A stretch of DNA of 64,000 nucleotides. Source: Pagrus major (taxonomy: Eukaryota > Chordata > Actinopteri > Spariformes > Sparidae). The translations under genes were made by a program, and so were the position numbers. Positions 1-14,000 of this stretch are shown piece by piece. Position 1 is the first letter of the stretch. Each line of letters starts with the position of its first letter. The DNA is taken from NCBI RefSeq assembly GCF_040436345.1, contig NC_133219.1, positions 18,188,958-18,252,957 on the forward strand. The letters run 5' to 3'. The notes under the pieces are model-generated. The model did no database searches. It was given only the letters and a program-made list of their open reading frames with translations, and had not been told where the DNA came from.

Positions 1-421
1 TTCTCTTGACAACTGCAAACTATCACACCAACCCTCTGGGCACCATTTCCATTTCTATTTTAACCATTTAGCTGATGAATTTATCTGCAGGAACGTATGA
101 TCAGTGCAAGAGTTCAATAAGCTCTCTATTCCCAGACCAGGCCCAACATTTCAACTGAATGATAATGATTGTAATGGGCAGAGAGCCCTGAAATCTGTGG
201 TGTAATTACATAAGAACAGCTACGGTAGCTAGAAAAAGAAATAAGAATAGTTTCTAAGAGTAATTATTTGATCACAGGAGGGAAGAGAAGGAGAGGAAGT
301 ATGAGTCAGTAAGAAGGGACAGTACTTCTTGAAAAAAGCAGAGAGAAAATGGAGAGAGATTAAACATTAAACAACAAAATGCTCTAAAATTCTGTTTTTG
401 TTCTTATCCCTCCACCTGCAG
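1..421 (+). other. unc13: unc13 intron, 3' part
   Basis: Intronic sequence ends at the acceptor tcttatccctccacctgcag just before base 422. Nothing else is seen in it. Confidence 0.7.
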
Positions 422-1998
422 TTCCAGCAGACGTCTGAGCACGCTCTGTTCTCCAGCTCGGTGGTGGACATCTTCACTCAGCTCAACCAGAGCTTTGAGA
501 TCATCAAGAAGCTGGACTGCCCCGACCCAACCGTGGTGGGACATTATAACCGACGCTTCGCCAAGGTGAGACGCAGGCTGCTGCATGAACATAAACAACA
601 TGCGTCATGTCACCCGTATATATTATGAGCTCATAAAAAACTTGTTTCTTTCTAAAAAGTACTGTTGTTGTCAGGTCACCCAATTTACAGAAAGTATATA
701 TTCTCCTTTGGCTGTAGTGGTATCTACATTAACATGCAGATAGTTGTGGTCTTATTTGGCCATGTCTTAAAGAGTAACTCCACCAATTTTACACATTAAA
801 GTGTGTTTAAGATGTATGTTTCTGTCTTGGCTCTACATCAGTACAATCAACATGAATAAAAACAGTTCCCCTAAGAAAGGATCGGACTAGGAACAAAATT
901 CACTTCTGCCAATATTGGTCTGGGTAGGGGCTGATGCCACTTCCTGCACCAGCCTATTGACAAACAGAAGGGCTCTTTCTTCCAACAGCAGTGGGCTGCA
1001 GCCAGCAGGTCAATTTTTTCTCCTCAGTTCTTTTTCCTACATTGCACTAGGCGGGCTGTGCCCATCTGGCATTTTCCAGAGTTGCAAGATTGCCAGTCCG
1101 AACCTGCCTGTTGAGCTGGAGCAGAAACATTAGTTCACCAGTAGATTAATCATTTAAGGATTTTTACAGGCAAAAATGCCGTTTACATGTTCCAACTTGT
1201 CAAATCTGCTGCTTTTCCTCATATCATAGTCATTTTAATATCTTCCATTTTAGGCTGAGAGTTAATTTTTTTAAAAAAAGCTATTTTATGAAATTTTTAA
1301 TGAACAGTTTTGAACTATTTTCTGATGTTTTTACAGCAAAAGACATGAATTAATTGAACAGTTAACCAGGGAACTAATCAGCAGACTAATCAATAATGAA
1401 CATAACTGTTAGTTTCGGCCTTCCTCAGAACCCACAGGTGATGGTTTTTATTTAAGTATGTCTTTAGTATCCATTGGTTCCTGTCCTGTAACATGAATTC
1501 AGACTTTTAAACTTTCATCGTCTTTAAACTTTGGTTTTCAAGACATGACAGACTTCAGCCGTGGTTTGTGAGTTTGAACTCTTTCTCCACCAATTTGCTT
1601 GTGTGTTCGAAACAATATGTAGCAATTCATCGCTCCCTGCATACAAATAGAGTTTACTGTCTATGATGAAACTATAGCATAAATATGTGTTTGCTTCGTA
1701 AGAGAAGATAAAGTGTTTTTCATAACTGATCATTTTCCCTGGTGTAGCTTTAAATCATCTTAATCTTAAGAGCTTTGCTAACATGAGTCTCTTGAATCCT
1801 TTGTGCCTTTGAGGTGTAGACTGATGAGTTTCAGGTACAAAACGTACACAGCGTAGTGTTTCGTTGTTGGATCTCTGTGATCATATTTCTTCTACAAATT
1901 TAATGTAAGGCAGTTGCTTTTAGGCATAGCAATTAAACCTAACAAACCTTTCTCTGCAGAAGACTTGTGCATTTATATTTGAGTGTGTGTGTGTGTGT

Positions 1999-2069
<71 letters not shown>

Positions 2070-5000
2070 GTGTGCGTGTGGTTGGTGAAGTGTTATGGCT
2101 CAATCAATAAGGGACTCATTAAATAAAGAACGGCTAATGTAAGCCATCACTCTGTGCTGTCCATCTCTCCGTCCCCAAGCCTTGACTCCCTTTTCATTTT
2201 CTGCCACTCCACTCATGTTAATCTCTCTCCACCTTTTCATCTCCTCCCTGTCTTATCTTTAGTTTGTTTTTCATCTTCCCCTCTACCGTCCTTCCGCCTC
2301 AGTCATCTATGCACTCTCCATCTTGTCTTTTCGATCTATATTTTACCTCAATTTCTCCCCATATATCGACCATTTTCTCTCTATTCTGCTTCATCTATTC
2401 CCCTCTCTCACCTTTTTTTCTTTCTCTTCTCTACCAGTATAGTTCATTTTGGAAAGGTGTGAGATGACAGTAAAGGCAGAGACAGCAAGAGAAGAGGGTA
2501 AAAAGAGAGACAGAGTCATACAATATGAGGAAAATGTACTAAGTAATGCATCAGCCACAGGCTGCATGTTTAATGGATGAGTGTAAGAGGGCCGTCTGGC
2601 TGACTCAGCAGAAAGTAGGGAAATCTCTCACAGCAGGCCTGAGACGCTGTGAGCTAACAGGCACAGTTTTTGTCATTTAGACCGATGAATTAACTTGCTG
2701 ATTATTTCAAAGTACCCCATGGGTTTTCTTATTGTAAACAAACATTACATTCATTGTTTCTCACCAAAAGGCATTGTGTGTGTCCTAACAAACGCGTCAG
2801 ATAGGTGATTTGCTACCTTATTAATCATTTGAAAATACTTCTTCTTGGAATTTTTTGAGACCTGCATTTTTTCTGTCTTTTATTTGTGCATTGCTACATT
2901 ACATTAAACTAAATAGTTTAAAGCTGAGGGATGTCATATAGATGCTATCTCTTTCATGAGTTTTTGAGGTAAACACCTCATATGATCAACATGGACACAT
3001 TTGGATAGACCTACAACCAATCAGAGCACGAAACGTGTGATGTGGCACTTCTTGGTTGTCTAGAAAAAAACCTCAGCAGCACTCCTCTACAGTCGTCGCC
3101 CCATATTAGATACGGAGATTGGCTCAGCACAGGCCAGATCAGCTGGAAATCTGTCTGAACGAAAGGGACACCAGACACCAGATCTGCCAAAGCAAATAAA
3201 ACATGAGCTTGGAGATGCATCTGACTCCCAGGCTAGCATGCAGGTGTTGTTAGCAACTGATGATATACAGTATCTCCTGCAGTGAGATAAGTCTAAGATA
3301 TAATACAGTATACTGAGTGACAAAGCTCAGTCATTTTGCCTATTTCTGAGTTTAACTGCTTGATGAAGTGCTGGTCAGCCTGATTTATATCACACCACAT
3401 CACAGTCACCAGTGTTGGGGAAGCTACTTAGAAAGCATAATTTCGTGAGTTTCCAATGACCTTACACTGGAAGCTACCCAAGGAAGAAATCTAGTTCGGT
3501 TAAAGGTCATATTGAACAGAGTAAACAAATCATTAAAAGTTTGTAGAAAGGTGCAGAATAAAAGTGTCTCTTTTCCTTAAAAACATCTTTATGATTGTGG
3601 ATTACTAATTTTGAAATTTTTGTCAGGTCCAAAATTATTGTTTTGTTTATGTCTGTGTAAGACTTCTGTTAAGTGCCAAAAAATAAATATTAAATACCCT
3701 ACAATTCAACTTCTAGTTTAATTAAATGTAGTTCACTACTCCCTAAACGCTGTCAGTCACATGTATGGCTTGTTATGTACAGAACAATTTGTGGAAGTTT
3801 GCCTACTGAACTGGAAACGACATACTGTGTGGAAAGTAAGGCAATGAATTGTTTTGGACGCTTCACAATTTAGAAAAAAAAATATGATCAGTTTTATTCT
3901 CCTGGCAACTAGAACAGTGCTTTATTTAAAATAGAAACAGAATTGGCTTGCTACATGTGAGGGCTAGTAGCCACCATGGCTGAACAAGCTGTGTAGACAG
4001 AGCCTAGAGATTGCTCATCAAGAGAGATCTGAGGGAAAAACATGTCCCTCGAGTGCCGCCTACAGTCTGTGATTGGCAGGAGGGTCACAGCAAAAACAAA
4101 AATTTTCACATAACACCTTAAATATGTTGCCAAATCAGAGAACACGTAATTCTCAGTGCATTCTGTAAACACTGTCACACAAACAAACCCAGTTTCATCC
4201 CTTGTCACTCTGGCTAAACACACTGGACACGGCTGCCAACTGGGAACACTGATTTGTTTGATTTGTTCTGCTACTTTTCTATCCATGAGGAATGTTTATC
4301 AGACATAAATATCCATTTCCTCATATGCATTGCTCCTTCACCTCAGTGGTAGCCAGCTGAGATTTGAAACCATAGCTGTATAGTTAAGAGATTGACTCCC
4401 CTAAGACTTGAAAAGAAAAACATCCAAGTCTCAAGAGTCAGACATGCAAAAGACAGACACACACACACAAACGGCCTCAGAGTTAATATTTGATGCCTGA
4501 TGTTTGAACAGCATTGTCTTCACCTGACCGAACAAATCAAACATAGAAAACTGTGTTCAGATTCACTACCCACCACTAAACATGCCCTACATGTGTGTGA
4601 TCTTGTTTCCACAGACGATCACCAAAGTGCTGCTGCAGTACTCTGCCCTGCTGGCCAAGAGCTTCCCCTCCTACTGTGAGAAGGAGAAGATAGTGAGTAC
4701 TGCTGCGTCACCACTTCACTCTGAGCTCATCTCTGATTTAGAGAGAGACCCAGAGCTTTGAAAGCCTGTGAGCTTTCTGTGGACTGGATTCATATTTTAG
4801 ATGCTGCTGCCCACTTCTGTAACTCTTTATCTTCTGTCTATCCCTGTGTTTGTGTTTGGTTCTTTCATCATTCTGTCATCGTCTTTTCTTTCTTTGCCTG
4901 ACTTTCATTCGTTTGCTCTTGTATTTTTGCTTTCTGTGACTTTCTTGACTTTCCACTTGTCTCTCTGTCTCCCTCCTCTCATGTTCTCTTGTTCACTCGC

Positions 5001-8000
5001 GCCTGTTTTCTCCCTCATCCATCTTGCACCAGCCCTGCGTGCTGATGAACAACATCCAGCAGATGAGGGTCCTGTTGGAGAAGATGTTTGAGTCGATGGG
5101 AGCAAAACAGGTCAGCATTAACGGTTTCCCACACACACACACGCACATAGACGCACGCACACACTTCCGAACACTTTTCCTGCACCATTGGTTTTTAATC
5201 ATCTGCCACAGAGACCTGAGAGTCTGACATTTCTCATTTCACCTCACTGTCAGTGATTTCTCTGATGAGGTGTTTCTTTGTGGTTCAAACTCAGAAAAAC
5301 TTTAAATGAAAACTTGCAGCGTATAGGGGTCTTTATAGTACGAGACAGAAAACTGCAAGATTTCAACATTATCTTCTTTATTCACAAGGTGCTTTAACAT
5401 AAAAGTTGTGGGAAAAGTCTGGTTGAAAGGATTTTTTTTACAGACCAGAGAAAGTTTTATAAAAAAAAAAAAAATCTGTTCTACATTGCTGCCACGTCAG
5501 AGAAAGAGAATGTATCAGTAGCACCTTATAACGTGAAATGTTTGATGTTACAACAAGATATTTCCAGTTATTACGTAATAAGAACTTATATAACGTTATA
5601 ACAAGGAACTTCTACTTCTACAAAGTATTTTCACATTATGTTATTTACAGTTTACATTATAACAAGATATAGATACTATAGCCTATTGTATTAACAAGAA
5701 AAGTTTCTTTCTATGTCGTACATTTATACCAGAGAGAGGAAAACTAATGGGGGACACAAGTAGCTCTGCTGAGAAAACCATTTATTTCAAATGGAAACAT
5801 GCTGTGAACCTCCTGTTCTAAAGACTTGATACGAGTGAAAGCAGAGAACATTGAGGATAAAGTTTTAACACATGTGTAATGCGGCAAAATGCACTGATGT
5901 TGTTTGGGACACTATAGTGTGTTTTCTACATCGTCGCTCACACTGTGGATGTTCCGATTTTCAACCCAACACACCCAACAAATGAAAGGAAACAGATCTT
6001 AGACGCTGTTCAACAAGTTGTGATCAGGAATGCAAACGGGTGACGAACGTTTTCGAGGTCAGTGCTTTTAAAAAATCTGAGCTAATCCAGAAAACTGCTT
6101 CTAGATTTTTAAATATCCAGTTGTCCAGATATTTATTTAGTGGATTGATTTGATTTAAACTTTATTTTACTCATCTGATGCAGAAAAAGCTGCTCTAGCC
6201 AATGAAATCACAGACACGAAGCGCATTTGTGCACGCAAAACTTCCCTGTCCACTCTTTTAGTGGCTGTCGGTATTGGACATAGACCTAAACTTATTTGGG
6301 TCAGCTCATTGCCCTCCAGGTGTGACCTAATTTTTGTGATAAAACCATTTTGTATGTATTTGGGTTCACTATGAGGAGAAGCAGCAGGTTTTTGTGTGGA
6401 AATAAATCGACAGTACATCTTCAGCCTTATAGCCTTCTAGCCACTAATTCTAGTGGAGAAATCTCTCTAACAAAAGCTCACCTTGTTTTGGTCATTTGTT
6501 TGCAGATGAAGGTGTAAAAGGTGCAGCAGGTGTTCAGAAAAAAATGTAACTTCCATGTGGCTGCAAGTTAATTTATGTAACATGACATTGAGTGTGTGTG
6601 CTTTTCTCTCTGCAGATAACTGCTGAGGAGGACAGGGTATGTCTAGGTTTCTGTTTTGCCCTCGCTCCTCTTTCCCCCGTAGAACACAAAAATCCATAAT
6701 AAACAAGTTTATTAGAGCAACAAACACCACCCTGTACCTCTTGCCAACTGTCAAACCTTCTTTTTAACAAGTAGTGTGTCTGTGTGTGTGTGTCTATTTT
6801 TAGGTTGATCCCAATTCACCCATAAACAAGAGATAGACTTGATCTCTTTCTCCTCCTCCTCCTCCTCCTCCTCCTTAGTCGACTCCCAGTTTTCACTCCC
6901 AGAAACAAACTTTGCTTTTCTTTTCCACTGAATTTAATGTATTTGAAAACATACTGTGCTCTCTACCACGTTGCTGCTTCTCTCCAAAAGCTTGAGAACG
7001 AGGAGGAACCTGAGGATTTTGATGAGGAGGTGGGTCAACAACCACAGAGCTCATTGTTCAGTTTGGATAAGATAAAACGACTGGTTGTCACAGACGGCTG
7101 CACCTAATAGCAAAAGTCATGGCTGCTGAGCCTTGTTGTGTTGTTATTGGTTACACCGCTTTCCAAGTCCAAGTCCAAATATTTGCTGCAAGAAAAGGCT
7201 TGTTAGAGATTCTGAAAGCTTAAGAATTTACAAAAGACTCTTTGTGATCAATTGCTTTTCTCTTTAAATAGCAAATACATTGAATAGCAGAAAGTATGTG
7301 GACACCCACACATTACAACAGTATTTCAGACATTTAATCCCAAAATATGGGTACTAATCTGGATTAATAATTTTGGAACCTGGGGATCTGCTCCCAATTA
7401 GCACGAGAGTATCAGTGACGTCCAACACTGATGTTGACATGGCTCGTAATCTGCATTCCAGTTCATCCCAAAGATGTTGGATGGGGGTGAATTTGAGACT
7501 TTGTGCAGACCAGTCAAGTTCCTCCACACCAAACTGGGAAAAGCATTTCCTGATGAAGTTGGCTTTCAGCACAGGGGCATTGTCATGTTGAAACCAACCT
7601 CAGAATCCATCAGCTATAATTCGACAAAGATTTGGCCTCTGGGGCTAGCCAGCGGATCCTGATATCAGATATATGGGGCAGTATTTGCTTTGCCATGTGC
7701 CAGTCACTGTTTACAGACTGATTAGCAACTTGAGACTTGAGATTCAATTTGAAGTTGAGAGACGACTAATCTCTACAAACAAATATTTGCATATGAATCC
7801 AGATACATTTCTGAAAAGCTAATTAAAAGCTAAATCATTATCAGACGATAGCCGATGCGCTCCAGGATTGCATATCGGCCAATGCATTCTGCCTCTTTTG
7901 CTCTCCACACAGACTGTTTGCATGTAATCAAAGCCTGTTATGTTTGCCACACCAAAATATTGTCCTTTGTTGACGTATGCTGCATTTATATGCAAATATT

Positions 8001-11000
8001 TGTTTTCAGAGATCATGTTGAAACAGGAAATGGACAAATTATATTTGTGGTTCTTCCAGTTACTTTCAAAGTAAAATCTTTCAGGTCAGATAGTAAAAAA
8101 TAATTTACTGGTTGATGTAATTCTGAGTGTGGTGTGATGGCAGATCACATTTAATTTTTCGGGTCTTGACTCAATGAAAGCTTGAGCTTGTAGCCAGCAG
8201 TATTATCATTATCATGAATTAGTGTCTCATTGAGTGAATTGTTTTATAATCTAACACTAAAACCTACATACTTTTGTCATGTCCTTACAAAATCTGAGCA
8301 GATTTCTTAAAACATTATAAGACTCTCTATCATGCAATTGTTATTTTTTTCTTTATACCATTGTTTTTTTGCCCTACATATTATATAATTTTCTTTTTTT
8401 AAATTTCCATATCATCTCCACCAGGCCGTCAGTGACAATGAAGGGGAGGATGACATGGTGGGTAGGCTGCATCAGCAAAAGCTGCCAGCAAAAACACAAA
8501 AATCACAAATATTTATGCTCACCACGTCTTTATGTTTTAATAACTGTCATTTGTTTTGGGGGTTGGGGACAATCTTTATGGCCACCAGTCAGAGGACTCC
8601 AAGGTGAGACAGGGATTCTAGGTCATTCCCACTGAGTTCTTATTCCATATATTTTCTTAAATCTCATTTATTATTTTTTTTCTAATTATTTTCTCATTGT
8701 TTTGTCCATTTCAACACCAGTCTGGTTGCTCAGACTCGGAGGGATCTGAGGTAAGAGTATTTTTAGGGGATATGTACATTCATTGTATTATAGTTAGTTT
8801 GGACTTCTGGCAAGTAGAAATTTACAAGTGAATCATCCATTATTATATATGAGTGTCTTGTTTAGTGAATATGGATTGGTCGCATGGATAGCAGTATAAT
8901 CTGAGAATGTTTTTGAAACTGCCTGTGGCTGTGACCTTACCAAATGTCATTTCAACATTAAATGTCGATGTGAAGGGAGGGAAGAGGAAATCATTTTATA
9001 ATCATAATCATTTTCCCTTTCAAGAGTTCTTTGATCACACATTTAGACATGTCCTACAAAAAGAAACAAATGATTTTGGACATGGATAATCACAGATTGG
9101 ATAATAGTCAATGTGTTCTCAGCTTTTATTACAAGACTAAACAAAACAAAAATGTGCAGACTCAAAAAAAACAAAAAAACCCTGTGTGTTATGTAGCATG
9201 GAGGTTTAAACATTTGGTTGTCTAATTGTTCTGCTTTAGGAAAAGTGTCCAAAATCACAGGGAAGCATTTTATATACATTTCACATGATTTAAGATGAAT
9301 TTAAAGTGACTCCCCATCTGCTCCGCCTTAAACTCTCTCCATGCCAAAGCGTCCATATAGCCTCTGGTACCACATGCTAGCATAGCCCTGAACACATTTA
9401 CAGCTGGGTGCTAACACAGCCTCCCTCCTCTAGTGAGTGCTTAATAGACTAGACAGTGGGCTGCCAGATAATTGAATTTGATTGTGCATAAAAATGTTGT
9501 ATTTAGCCGCCACTAAATGGCCTCTTGAAATGGCTTAGTTTGTTAGCTGACTGTGGGGGAGGAGGAGGAGGAGGAAAGACAGATTTGGAGCAGAGGATGA
9601 AGAAAGTGTGGCAGAGTTTCAACCATGCTGCTTAATGGCCAAAGTTACCGTTGTCTTAACAGATGTTGAATGGGATGTTAGAGTGAAAGTACACATAGTG
9701 TTACGGTGAGCTTAATGTGGTGCTCCTTTGCAGGAGAAGAGATTGTGTGTGTGTACTGTATATAGTGTGTGTAATTGGTCATAAAAATTGGCCTGAGAAC
9801 AAACGTTTAAGCTCGAACCCGACAATGAATAATTTTAAACCTTTTATGCTCCTGAATTGATGCTGTCCTCTTGTGTTAGTTGAAAAAATTTAAATTAGCA
9901 GTGTGCGAAATTAGAGGTGTTTTTGATATATATTTCTTGGGGACTTTCTTCATAAAAAGGGAACCTCAAGTCACCTGAATGCACCCTGAGTTTTTGTGTT
10001 TTTATTCCTCTGCGCTGGCAACAGCCGTAGCTTGAGGCGTCACGTTTTCAGATTGTGCGAAGCTCATTAGTTTTGCGGATATTGAGCTGAGGTGATTATT
10101 GTTGCACCGTTTGACAAAGCTCTATATCAGTCGTCTGTACTGTAAATATAGTCTCTACTGTAAGTGAAGACAGCTTGTTTCTCACTGGTAATTATTCACG
10201 GGAATCATACATGTCATTATAGTGATGACTACCATTTCGCCTCAAAATAAACCAGAGGTGTCTCTCCACAGATGAATTAAATTAGTTTACATTTTAACAA
10301 TACGTGCTATTTCACGTCCAGATTACATGTATGTGAGCTGACTTTCATGTGAGGAAGAGGGGTTGATGTTCAGCAGTACAGTTCCACCCATTAAGTTTGT
10401 TAAAAAATGATCTTCATACAACTTTTCACTGCTGGTTTTACCATCTGTGAAGTTCTGAAACATGTTGGATTTTAAGGGCTGCCTTGTAAGAAAACACAGT
10501 ACTTTCTTATTTTGCTAATGCTGTCCTGTCCATTCCTATCTCTCCTATCCTCTCCCGTCTTGAATTGTCCCATATGCCCATAGGTTGACAACAAAGAGAA
10601 GGAGAAAAAGGTTGGTTGGTCAGGCCCAGTAATTAGGCATTTGTGCAACCAGGACTTGTGTTTTGTGTGCCGTGCTGTATTTGTGAACTAGACCCACCTG
10701 TGTATGTTTATGTTCTGTTTTTTTACCATAATTAAGTAGTGTCTAATAGAATATTAACAATTATGATGTAATATTATAGATTAAGATCAAACTTTACTGA
10801 TCCTCAAGGGGAAAACAAGCTGCCAAGCAGACAAACGATAAAAAGTAGTGAAACCACCTTTACCAGCTTCAACGATGTAAGTGATGACCACATTAATCAA
10901 TAATCTTAATCCAATATTATAATATTATTGCTGCATAATGAGTACTGTGGTACTCTAAGTATATTTTGATGCCAACAGTTTCTGTTCTTTTACTTAAAAA

Positions 11001-14000
11001 TTAAAATGCAAAACTTGTAACTGAGTATTTCTACTCTGTGGCACTGCTGTTTTTTATTTAAGTACAAGATCTGAGTGCTTCTTCCACCTCTGGGGAAGAG
11101 TTCTGCATTTGTCGCCTTATGACAATAAAGATTAGCATCTCGTTAAATGCCTCCTTATACAGCTAGCAGCAGTAAAAGGATGCTCCAGGGAAATGCTGGG
11201 TGCTACATGGCTCCTGCTATTACTCTGAGAAGATTGGAAATGTAGTTGAAGTGAGGAACAAAAACATGATATATTTTTAACTTACGCTAAAAGAAAATGC
11301 TGAGCCCACACAGCTGTTGAGAACTCGCGACTCACAAAGAGACAACAAAGGGAGGTGTTGGGTAGACACACTGGCACAATCACATGGAGTATTCATCACT
11401 AACTGATATTTTCTCCTAAAACTTAGGATAAAAAATAGAGTTCTGTTATTGTGATGCTGAAGTTTAGTTTGTGCCCATGTTAAGCCGTTGTTTACCATCC
11501 GTCTTCCTGTAGGATGATTCCTCAGCCTATGATGACAGTGAGGATGAGCAGGAGAAGGTTTGCTCTCTACAATAGGTTCCTCCAACATTTCCATTACTAA
11601 CCTCTCCTCTCCTGCTGGCTGCCACCTCAGAGCTGATAAAAACCTCATATTGTGGTTATCTAGATCTTCCATGAACTTTACTATTCTCTCGTGAGACAGT
11701 GTCTCAGTTTGTTTGTGTGTGTGTGTGTGTGTGAGCAGATATACTGTATGTGTGCACATTTCCACAGTTGTTTTCCGTCATTTCCATCAACATTTTCTTA
11801 TTGTCTTCCTCATGCCTCCTATTTGTTGTTTTCTTTCTTTTAATACGTCTTTGTTTCGTTCCTTTTGTCGTCCAGAAGGTTGATAAGGAAAAGGTGAGCC
11901 AGAAGCCAAAGACTTCCATGTACACTTTTAATCTTAAGGATTACTTGTGTTGAACATTTATGTCATTTGTCTTTCTCTTTCTTGTTTTCACATCTTTCTT
12001 GTCTCAATCCAAGAAGGAGAAGGTGTGTTTGCATCTACACTGTATTTGCGCAGACACATTTTTTTAGCATTTAGAGAACATGTGTGTGTAGTATGAATGT
12101 ATGAAATGACAATGTGAAAACGATCCCAGTGGGAAAGCTTTTGCTCATGTTGATGAACATACATGGAATAATCACCTGAATCTGCAGCTAACTTCAGCTT
12201 TATAGAGAGCATCAGCTCATTGTCTAGCTGTCCGACCCTCATCTTTACTTTCTTGGTTCACTCTTACTGCTCTTATTGTATTATTTTGGGCTGCAGCAGA
12301 AAGGTGGCCTTAACTGCTGGTTGTGTTAATAACAACACATGCTCATACCTAAATGACCTGACTTCCTCCTTTGCTCCTGTCATAATTACTCCTGCCACTA
12401 GAGGTTGCTAAACACAGTGTATGGCTCCTAATAAGCTGCTTGTACAGACTTATACAGTGACATCACTGGTGAGGACGGGCTTGTAAATAAGTAACTGTTT
12501 GCCATATCTACTAAAAAGGTGCTTTTTTAAAATTAGAAGAAAATGTATAATATAGTTTATAAATAATAGCGTTGGGTATGGCACTTAGCTTAAATTTGCA
12601 GTTACATTACAGTCACTTGAAAGAAGAGGCAGGAGCTTGTGTGTAATGACAAAGACCCCAGTGTGAGAGGTAATGAGTGTTTTAAATAGGGAAAACAAAT
12701 GCTTTTGAAACTTACCATGCTCTAAATTATTGATACTGAAATGATCAGAGGTCCAACAGAGCGATAGCACTCTGGCTAAAGTGAAGGATGGACAGATAGA
12801 TTTGCCTTTATCGCTGACAACATGAGGCCAAAGTGTAAACTGTCTCGCATCAATAAGTTGTTTTTGTCCAAAGGAGATCTCAGTCAACTAGCAGGGACAA
12901 GACTCCGCTGTTTTCCTTTCAGCTGTTTTCACGATATCATATCTTTGAGCACAGATGGAGCAAGTCATTAGTGACATGATTTGGTGGTAGAAAGGACAGA
13001 CAGACTCTAAATAGCTTTTGACATTTAAGTGCGTTTAAATCCCAACTGTTAATGATCCTAATCCTGTTGAAAGTAGCTAAAATCATGCATCTTGTCTCAT
13101 ATCTGAAGGTGTAAATCCTGTGTGTGCTTTATGCAGAGAAAAACCTTGAACCCTTTAAATGTCAAAGCTTGTTTTAAGCTATGTTTTAATCATCCCTCAG
13201 AGGAGGGATGTGAACCTCCAAGCTTGATATAAAACCTGTGAATCAGCAAAACTGCTCCAATGAGGGTCTCACCTGAAAGCAACAATAAGCTTTATGAATA
13301 TGTGAGTCACTGTCTGGAGGGAACGAAAGGCTAACAGGAAGGCTGAACTTAAAAGAAAGTGCTGAAAAGAGTGCGCCTGTTATGATGTGTGAATGTGAAC
13401 ATTTGTTCATACTAGTGCTTCTTGCATCTAAGCGTATAGCTCACTGACAAATGTGTGTCCTTGCAGGCTGAAAAGAAAGACAAGGAGAAGCAGGTTGGTT
13501 TGTAATCACTCTGCCTTTCACCTCCCCTCTCTGCTCAATTCAGCTTTTCGTATTTGCTCTCCTTCCTGTGTAATACTCCCTGAACCTCTGATCTTTTTAG
13601 TCATTTTGAATGCACTCATGTATTGACTTCATTGACGCGCCATAATTGCTGTTCAGATACATATTTTTTTAAAGCTAGCTCATTAGGAGGAGTTTGTTAG
13701 TGGAAAAAAAGGGATTAATGGTGCTGGATTTCTTTTTGAACATTTCTTTTCTTTTTTCCCCACAAGGAGGATAATAAGAGCAAACAGGTGGGTGCTTAAA
13801 ACACACTTTACAAAGACAAATGGGGATTTGCAAATATTTGTTTTAAAAAAAAAGAAAAAAAAAAGGCCCTGCAATGCCCTGTAATATGCATCTTTCTCAA
13901 GTTTTTGTTCTGAAATTCATAATCTGCCCACTTTGACTGAAGGCTGAATGATCACTTTGGATGTACTGACTCATTTTTGAAAACATTGTCAAAGGAAGTT

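Noticed and set aside
3951-4286. 111-codon antisense open frame in an unc13 intron
   Set aside because: No domain, no family resemblance and no splice context; probably repeat-derived chance frame.
9734-9745. Extra unc13 micro-exon after ttgcag (GAGAAGAG...)
   Set aside because: The residues fit the array, but the only following GT gives an 11-nt exon that would break the frame.
11277-11765. 162-codon antisense open frame
   Set aside because: Its sequence overlaps an unc13 micro-exon and a GT repeat (poly Thr-His string), and it shows no recognisable domain; a shadow frame.
13201-13209. Micro-exon AGGAGGGAT after ccctcag
   Set aside because: In phase, but the donor (GTGAAC) is poor and the residues Arg-Arg-Asp do not fit the array; too weak to call.
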